Of a stretch of 64,000 bases of DNA, positions 58,256 through 64,000 are shown in pieces. The stretch spans positions 8,691,386 through 8,755,385 of the forward strand of contig NZ_VFPP01000001.1 of NCBI RefSeq assembly GCF_006716745.1, read 5' to 3'. The notes beneath the pieces are model-generated. The model did not search any database. It worked only from the letters and a program-made list of their open reading frames with translations, and was not told where the DNA came from. The stretch is from Saccharothrix saharensis. GTDB lineage: Bacteria > Actinomycetota > Actinomycetes > Mycobacteriales > Pseudonocardiaceae. Position 1 is the first letter of the stretch. Each line of letters begins with the position of its first letter. The translations under genes were made by a program, and so were the position numbers.

Positions 58256-59908
58256 ATGGGTGAGGATGCGGACATCCGAAATCTGGTTCGGGACGCGACC
58301 GCCGGCGCTGTGGTGCAGTCGGGATCGATCCAGAACCTGACCATGCAGACCGCGCCGTCCACGACCGGTGCCGTCGTGCCGCGTCAGGTGCCGTTGGCGG
58401 TGCGCGACTTCGTGGGGCGCGATGTCGACCTCGCCGGCCGGTGGATTCGCCTCGGTCGTGGGTTCGGCGATACCCGCACCAAGCCCACGCCGGCACAACA
58501 GGAAGCCGGCGCGGCCGGCGCACGCACCATCCTGGAATCGCTGCGCACACGACTCGAACGGATTCCCGGGCTCGCTCTTCGCGCGCAGAGCATCCTCGAA
58601 CCCCTCGGCGACACGAGCGTGCCGCACATCGAACCCCCTAACATCGACGTCGAGGATGATCTGATCGACTTCGCCGGTGGACGCTCACCGCGGAACGCGG
58701 ACACCGCGACCATCAAGGATCACCTGCGGATCGAATCCGAGCGCACCGAAGCGTTGGCACGTCGGATCGCTGACCTTGGCCCCGCGGCGGGCATCGCCAG
58801 GTTTGCCTACCTGGCGCACCATGCCGTACTCGCCGGTCGACAGTTCCCTGGAGGGCTGGTCGGCCTGCGCATGGGGCGATACATGACCGATCCCGTGGCC
58901 TGGTACGCCGAAGCACGACGACATGACGTGCCCACCCTCATGCAGACCGCACTCACCGAAATTCTCGCGGCAGACGTCAACCTGCCGCCCGCCATGCTCG
59001 AAGCCGACCTGCGCAATCCCGCACGGCGCTCCCTTGTCCTGCACACCAGCCTGTCGCACACCAAGATCAACTCCACGGTTACCCTCGTGCTCGACGACTT
59101 GACCGCACAGGACGCACCAAACCTGGGATCGGCGCTCTTCCGACAGAAACCCGACCAGGTGGTGTACCGACTGCTCACCCACCCCGTCACCGAGATCGCC
59201 TCCACCGCCGCCCTGCATCTGGGCCTCTCCGACGGCCACGAGACGCGCATACCACAGGAGTGGCGGGATGAGTGGCGTATCGCCTTCCTGAATTTCCGGG
59301 GCCACGACGGCAACGTCCACGACGACTGGGCATTCGACAGTCTCCTGGAACGCCTGGTCGACCAGGATCCGGATCTGGTCGAAGAGTGGTACGGCCGCCG
59401 GCTCGCCGCGATGAAGGACAAGGGCTACATCGAACCGCTCCGACCTTCCGGCTGCGAGGCCCACCTGTCCGCCCTGCCCGCGCCACACCGGGAACGTCTC
59501 GTTCGGACCTACGCCGCTCTGGGACGCGAACGCCTGGGACAGAGCCTGCTGGTTCGACTTGTGGGATCCGATCGCGACATGGTCGAGCGACTGCTCATCG
59601 ACGGCGTCCTCACCACGACCGACATCCTGGACATTCTCACCGCCGAACGCGATGACACCCTCGAACTGTTCGGGCCGCTGTTGCTCGACAATGGTGTATC
59701 GCCCGCGCAAGTGGTAGACGCCGTAAGTTTCCGCGAGGGCTGGATCGAGAGCAGAGTGAACAAGCATCGCCGACTTCGTGACTACTTTCGCGACCTCGGT
59801 GAGCGGGTGCCAGTACTTGCGTCTGTCGCCCGGATCGGTTCCGAGAGGCAAGCTCGGCTTCTCGATGAAGCAAAACAACGTGAACGCTTGACCAGGATCC
59901 GTTACTGA
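58256..59908 (+). CDS. hypothetical protein with the N-terminal tag of STAND proteins but no ATPase
   Basis: A 550-residue protein. Residues 8-60 (RNLVRDATAGAVVQSGSIQN, VPRQVPLAVRDFVGRDVDLA) are the short adaptor-like module that precedes NTPase domains in actinobacterial STAND proteins; compare SSGIVVQAGHLDG in the STAND protein at 19.8-23.3 kb. Where a P-loop should follow within about 30 residues, the sequence instead becomes an unfamiliar helical protein (AAGARTILESLRTRLERIPG, IARFAYLAHHAVLAGRQFPG, DWAFDSLLERLVDQDPDLVE) with no Walker motifs. It may be an effector or adaptor that docks through the shared tag. ATG at 58256. Confidence 0.6.
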   Translation: MGEDADIRNLVRDATAGAVVQSGSIQNLTMQTAPSTTGAVVPRQVPLAVRDFVGRDVDLAGRWIRLGRGFGDTRTKPTPAQQEAGAAGARTILESLRTRLERIPGLALRAQSILEPLGDTSVPHIEPPNIDVEDDLIDFAGGRSPRNADTATIKDHLRIESERTEALARRIADLGPAAGIARFAYLAHHAVLAGRQFPGGLVGLRMGRYMTDPVAWYAEARRHDVPTLMQTALTEILAADVNLPPAMLEADLRNPARRSLVLHTSLSHTKINSTVTLVLDDLTAQDAPNLGSALFRQKPDQVVYRLLTHPVTEIASTAALHLGLSDGHETRIPQEWRDEWRIAFLNFRGHDGNVHDDWAFDSLLERLVDQDPDLVEEWYGRRLAAMKDKGYIEPLRPSGCEAHLSALPAPHRERLVRTYAALGRERLGQSLLVRLVGSDRDMVERLLIDGVLTTTDILDILTAERDDTLELFGPLLLDNGVSPAQVVDAVSFREGWIESRVNKHRRLRDYFRDLGERVPVLASVARIGSERQARLLDEAKQRERLTRIRY

Positions 59909-60103
59909 ATTTTCAGGTGACGCCGACCTGGCTATGCCCCCGTGTGTCGCGGTCGAGGACTCAGCAGCCGCGACCCCAGGGCCATCACCGCCGTGCCGAA
60001 GTCTCCAGCCTCGCCCCAAGCCCGGCTTCGTCACAGCCTCACTGATCCGAACCGGGACCTGTTGCGGACCTAGGTTGCCTGATGCAGCACTAGAGTCTGG
60101 CTT

Positions 60104-62260
60104 GTGGCTCGCTCGTACACGCACAAGACGATCAAGCTCTTGTATGGTCGCGCCAAGCGGTGCGCTTACCCAGGCTGTGACGAAGGGTTGATCTTCGAGC
60201 ATCGGGGCCGCCTGTCGGTGACGTCCGAGATAGCGCACATCCGGTCCGAGACACCCGACGGGCCTCGGCACGACCCGGCGTACCCGGCCGAGCTGATCAA
60301 CGCGGAGGAGAACCTCCTCGTCTTGTGCGGCAAGCACCACAAGGCCGTCGACGATCATGAATCGGTCTACCCGATCGAGGAGCTCGTGGCCTGGAAGGCC
60401 GGCCAAGCGGCCGGCGGACCCGGGCGGGAGCTGTCCACCCGGCAGGTCGAGCGGATCTATCGGCATTACGATCTGGGCGACCTCGGTCCGGTGGGCTTCG
60501 AACAGGTGTGCCAGGCGCTTGCCATCCACGTCCTCGGGCCTGAGACCGTGATCCCCGACCGATATGGGCGGAATTTCGGAGCTGATGCATTCTTCGAGGG
60601 AACGGCGCGGTCATATCCGACCGATAGTGATCCCTGGCAGGGGTACATCGCCGTCGACGTGTTGTACAGTGCGACCTCTCGCCGAAAGGTGGACGCAGTC
60701 ACGCACCTGACCCTCAGGATCAGGGACCATCTCCACCGCTGGACCAGAATTGCCGGGACTGACAGGCGAGAAGTTCGACGCCCGGACTATCTGATTTTCG
60801 CCACCAACCTTTCGTTGTCCGGCCCCGGAGGCGAGAGGGAGCGGGTCTCCGATCGGATCGAGCCGCACGTCGACGAACTCCGTTTCAAGGGTTGGGGAAT
60901 CTGGGACTACGACCGGATTGCCGACTACCTTGATGTATATCCCGACGTGCGGCGCGCGGTCGAGAGCTTGACGAAGTCGAACGAACTCATCGCAGAAGTT
61001 CTGGCGGGTCTCAGCGCAGGCACCCAGGGTCGCGAACCCCGGCCGTCCAGTCCCGTCGTCGGTCCAGGCCAACCCGGGCACGAAGGTGTCTTCGCTCCGG
61101 TCTACGAGGCTGCCGGAGGACGTGGACGACTCGGGCTTGCGATGGGAGAGGTGTTTGAGCACGAGTTGGGTTGGGTGCAGTACTTCACTGGTGGCCCCTC
61201 CGGTGAGCCGGCGGTGCTGTGCGCAAGGTTCGGGCAGCCTGTCGTCGCCGTCGCTCGTGAGGTATGGGATGACATCGCGGCTGTCTCCCGAGAGGTCGCC
61301 GGTGGGGGACCGACCGGGGTCGGCTTTCCGTTGGCTGACGAGTCCGAGCGTGGCGGCTATGTCGGATCACAGGCCGAAGTGGTCGAACTTGCCGGTGGTC
61401 GATGGGGCCGTTCGGGCCGCGGCAGATTGTTGCGGCGGCGGCCGGGTCCGCCGGTCTGGCAGCCCGCGGTCGTCTATGACAGTGAGGCGTTCGAGGAACG
61501 CGACCGTTGGTCGAGTGCCTTCGACACACGCGATCTACGGATCAGGCTTGCTGCTCGGATACCACTGTCCGCTGATGAGTGGCGGATCACCGGCGCAGGA
61601 AGAGGTCGCATGTTGTCGGCGGTAGAGCGATCCGGGCTGATGCCTGTTCTGTGTCGGGCGGCTGCCCGACGAGGACTTGATCACGGTGATCTCTTGTGGA
61701 CGGAGATCGGCGAACCCGACGGCTTGAACAACAGCCGTTTTGCCGCCTATGAAGTTGTGGTGCCCGGCTCCAACGATCGTCCGGCGGTGGCGATCTGCCT
61801 TCGACTCGTGCTCCCCGACGGCCGTGGTATGGACCTGCGCACCGCTGTGGACCTGCGGGTTGATTTCGGAGCCTTCGATTCGACCAGTCGAGCCGTGTCA
61901 CCGGAATCTCCGGAAGACCTCCGGTGGACGCTCGTCGAACTCGTCGACTTCCTCACCCAGGCATGGCCGGTCGCAACTACTGAACTCCTGCTCGCGGCAA
62001 CGAACGATCCGCTCTCCCTCGCTCCAGCGGGAGCGCCCAGGGTCGAACTGCACATCCAGAGCGAGCAGCGAGGCACTGCCGACTCGGGGGTCTTGGACAT
62101 GGTCGACCTCTCTCCACTGGGTGCACCCCGGGCCACCCGGACCGGAAATCTGTCCGTCGGCGTCACGACTCCGCTGGCCTTGCCCGAATCTGACGTCACG
62201 ACGGTGATCAGGAGTGCTCTGGTGTGGATGGTCGAGGACGCGGGGTTCGTCACCCGTTGA
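60104..62260 (+). CDS. HNH endonuclease-type effector protein with a second nuclease-like domain
   Basis: A 718-residue protein from GTG 60104. Residues 15-90 are an HNH/zinc-finger nuclease: RCAYPGCDEG (Cys20, Cys25), TSEIAHIRSE (His45), NAEENLLVLCGKHHKAVDDH (Asn70, Cys75, His78/79). Residues about 105-290 resemble the REase-like effector module of NTPase-linked defence proteins (VGFEQVCQALAIHVLG, then AFFEGTARSY and WQGYIAVDVLYSA), but the expected Q-x-K is replaced by V-D-V, so that site looks dead. The last 350 residues are mixed alpha-beta (TVIRSALVWMVEDAGF at the end), possibly a binding module. It stands alone, 195 bases after the STAND-tag protein, and the two may be a pair. A defence role is inferred. 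Confidence 0.6.
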   Translation: MARSYTHKTIKLLYGRAKRCAYPGCDEGLIFEHRGRLSVTSEIAHIRSETPDGPRHDPAYPAELINAEENLLVLCGKHHKAVDDHESVYPIEELVAWKAGQAAGGPGRELSTRQVERIYRHYDLGDLGPVGFEQVCQALAIHVLGPETVIPDRYGRNFGADAFFEGTARSYPTDSDPWQGYIAVDVLYSATSRRKVDAVTHLTLRIRDHLHRWTRIAGTDRREVRRPDYLIFATNLSLSGPGGERERVSDRIEPHVDELRFKGWGIWDYDRIADYLDVYPDVRRAVESLTKSNELIAEVLAGLSAGTQGREPRPSSPVVGPGQPGHEGVFAPVYEAAGGRGRLGLAMGEVFEHELGWVQYFTGGPSGEPAVLCARFGQPVVAVAREVWDDIAAVSREVAGGGPTGVGFPLADESERGGYVGSQAEVVELAGGRWGRSGRGRLLRRRPGPPVWQPAVVYDSEAFEERDRWSSAFDTRDLRIRLAARIPLSADEWRITGAGRGRMLSAVERSGLMPVLCRAAARRGLDHGDLLWTEIGEPDGLNNSRFAAYEVVVPGSNDRPAVAICLRLVLPDGRGMDLRTAVDLRVDFGAFDSTSRAVSPESPEDLRWTLVELVDFLTQAWPVATTELLLAATNDPLSLAPAGAPRVELHIQSEQRGTADSGVLDMVDLSPLGAPRATRTGNLSVGVTTPLALPESDVTTVIRSALVWMVEDAGFVTR

Positions 62261-62590
62261 GTCCACTCGGCGGCGAGAAGTACGTCGGACCGTATATCTG
62301 CCCGCCTCCCGCCGCCACGTGCGGCCTGATGGGTCTTGAGGCGCGCTCGGAGTTGGCCCGAGCGCGCGATCGCTGTCGACAGACGGGCCAGTGCAGGGTC
62401 CGGCTGCTGCTTACTGTAAGGCGGGTGGTCTACCGGCGCGACATCAAAGCCCAGGCCTACCTCCGAGAAGGCCGCCACGCCCTGGCTCGACGGATCTTCG
62501 ACGGCCTGTGGAGTGCCAGAACTCTGCACTCGGGCGTTGAGCTGCGGTGATCGTGCATCATCATGGGCTGTAGGGGCATGATCGTGAGGC
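62261..62590. other. intergenic region before the IS
   Basis: No convincing gene. A short frame from about 62,410 (RRVVYRRDIKAQAYLREGRH) reads like a small protein but lacks a clear start and family. It probably includes the left end of the IS that follows. Confidence 0.4.
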
Positions 62591-63660
62591 GTGAAGTTAC
62601 GACTGCTGTACCTGATCTTCGTCCGACTCGTTGGCTGGCTGGTTCTGTTCGGCCGGTCATCGGCGGCCAAAGACGTGGAGTTACTGGTGCTGCGGCACGA
62701 AGTCGCCGTGCTGCGCCGGGCCAACCCTCATCCGCGGTTGGAGTGGGCCGATCGCGCAGTCCTCGCCGCATTGGTGCGCCGACTTCCCCGACTGCTGCGC
62801 GATCATCGAGTGGTGACGCCGGGCACCGTCCTGCGGTGGCACCGGCGCCTGGTCGCGAAGAAGTGGACCTACCCGAACCGCACCGGGCGCCCACCGATCG
62901 ACGACACAGTGGTGGCGTTGATCGAGCGGATGGCCCGGGAGAACGCCGGGTGGGGCTACCGCCGGATCCAGGGCGAGCTGCTCAAGCTCGGACATCGGAC
63001 AGCCGCCTCGACCATCCGTCGCGTGCTCAAGCGCCTGCGGATATACGGCCCGCGCCCAAGCGCGACACCGACACCTCGTGGCGGCGATTCCTTCGCGCCC
63101 AGGCCGCGAGCACGTTGGCCTGCGACTTCTTCCACGTCGACTGCGCGGTCACCCTCAAGCGCGTATACGTGTTCTTCGTGATGGAAGTGGCCACCCGCTA
63201 CGTCCACATCCTCGGCGCTACCACCAATCCCGACGACCCCTGGACCACCCAACAAGTCCGCAACCTGCTCATGGACCTCGACGACCCAGCCGACTTCCGG
63301 TTCCTCATCCGAGACCGGGCCGGTCAATTCACCGCCTCGTTCGACGCAGTCTTCTCCGACGCCGGCATCAAGGTCGTGAAGATTCCACCACGGTGTCCAT
63401 GGGCCAACGCCTACGCCGAACGATTCGTCGGGACCTTCAGACGCGAAGTCACCGACCGCCTGCTCATCATCAACGAACACCACCTGTGGGCGGTGCTGCA
63501 GCGCTACGCGAACCACTACAACCACCGCAGACCACACCAGGCTCTGCAACTCACCCCACCACGACCGGACCACCCAACCGCAAAGCCAGGCAGCACTTCC
63601 ATACGCCGCCAACCAGTCCTCGGCGGCCTGATCAACGAGTACGAACCCACAGCAGCCTAA
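62591..63660 (+). pseudogene. DDE (integrase-core) transposase gene with a frameshift
   Basis: The first part, from GTG 62591 (with a TTA third codon), reads KDVELLVLRHEVAVLRRANP, RWHRRLVAKKWTYPNRTGRP and WGYRRIQGELLKLGHRTAAS, the N-terminus and HTH of an rve-family transposase. At about 63,050 the frame changes, and the DDE core continues in the next frame: TLACDFFHVDCAVTLKRVYV (first Asp), FRFLIRDRAGQFTASF (second Asp), ANAYAERFVGTFRREVTD (Glu), NHYNHRRPHQALQLTPP, ending INEYEPTAA. All catalytic residues are present but split by the shift. A minus-one programmed shift is possible in such elements, but there is no obvious slippery run (the site is CGGCCCGCGCCCAAG). The right end matches the scar at 32.5 kb. 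Confidence 0.8.
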
Positions 63661-63793
63661 CCGCACGTCAGACCGTGTGGCCGACTTCTGGCACCCCGCA
63701 GGCTCAGAAGGTTTCCGCCGACCTGCTCGGCAAAGTTTCCCACCGCGCAGCCGCAGTCAACGCAGAAGAACCGGCGCACCCGTAATCGCAGCA

Positions 63794-64000
63794 CTACGGG
63801 CCGACCACCGGTGCGTCATCAAGCTTCCGGCCGTAGCGGCTGTGCGCCCGACTCGATCGCGCACCGCAGGACGGACAGGACGCGCTCTCTGCTCTGGTGC
63901 ATGCCTGGATCCGTGTATCCGCGGAAGTCCGCTCGACACGCTCCAACGTCACACCGACAAGGTGCGGCAGCAGAACGTCCAACCAGTCATGATCACACCC
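63794..64000 (-). pseudogene. 5' part of an ISL3-family transposase, 3'-truncated, cut by window edge
   Basis: About 65 residues match the N-terminus of an ISL3-type transposase: DVLLPHLVGVTLERVERTSA, then the zinc-ribbon TRAESASCPSCGARSSRAHS and RYGRKLDDAPV. The coherent frame continues to the right edge without a stop (a TTG at 63982 is a possible start). Similarity ends at about 63,800, just right of the preceding IS, so the gene is truncated. Another sign of layered IS insertions at this border. Confidence 0.65.

Noticed and set aside
1..64000. tRNA genes as integration sites
   Set aside because: I looked for T-loop-like GGTTCGANTCC segments and their complements and found none with a plausible cloverleaf around them.

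Overview
This 64-kb window is GC-rich throughout, with strong third-position G/C, GTG and TTG starts and many 4-base ATGA/GTGA gene overlaps. With an Lsr2 gene, a CinY-like secreted protein and families typical of antibiotic-producing actinobacteria, it points to an actinomycete, most likely of the Saccharothrix/Actinosynnema/Lentzea kind. The taxonomic call is an inference. I saw no rRNA, tRNA or CRISPR array.

Layout. (1) 1-7,938, all minus strand: the edge of a natural-product gene cluster. It reads pseudo-aminopeptidase, FAD oxidase, VOC protein, KSIII-like acyltransferase, FkbH-like protein, acyl carrier protein and a lysine/ornithine N-hydroxylase cut by the left edge. The N-hydroxylase plus amino-acid-oxidase-like flavoprotein resembles two of the three enzymes of hydrazine (N-N bond) pathways. 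FkbH + ACP + KSIII is the glyceryl-ACP type of set. The M1 aminopeptidase homologue has lost its zinc site. (2) 8,101-12,306: small housekeeping-type genes, an amino-acid permease and a luciferase-like oxidoreductase. (3) 12.6-19.7 kb: a scrapyard of mobile and truncated genes (azoline cyclodehydratase, ATP-binding regulator, serine and tyrosine recombinases, HTH regulators, IS3 tail) around two secreted-protein genes, ending in a nearly complete large serine recombinase.

(4) 19.8-44.7 kb: a defence island. It holds a STAND NTPase, a complete four-gene Wadjet (JetABCD) operon of the DUF2397/DUF2398/SMC-like/DUF2399 type, a 1,746-residue GHKL-ATPase/DUF3883 nuclease protein behind an IS scar, an intact IS3-family element with clear terminal inverted repeats, Lsr2, and a STAND NTPase with a Cap4-like nuclease N-terminus. 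(5) 45-56.6 kb: poorly described genes, several with single-base frameshifts. They include an iteron-like repeat set with a DnaA box next to a winged-helix protein, a HEPN-like protein with an RX4H motif, a divergently transcribed 591-residue helical protein, a two-to-three-gene operon of related helical proteins, and a NYN nuclease with a membrane helix. (6) 57-64 kb: a resolvase-like protein, a protein carrying the N-terminal tag of STAND proteins without their ATPase, an HNH effector-like protein, a frameshifted IS with its right end matching the scar at 32.5 kb, and the start of an ISL3 transposase.

How it fits together. The left end makes a small molecule. The rest looks like a chromosomal accessory region built by repeated integration: recombinase relics on one side, IS elements on the other, and anti-plasmid and anti-phage systems between, with Lsr2 as a possible silencer of foreign DNA. 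The best candidates for something undescribed are the zinc-less M1 protein inside the biosynthetic operon and the HEPN/helical-protein module at 49-55 kb.
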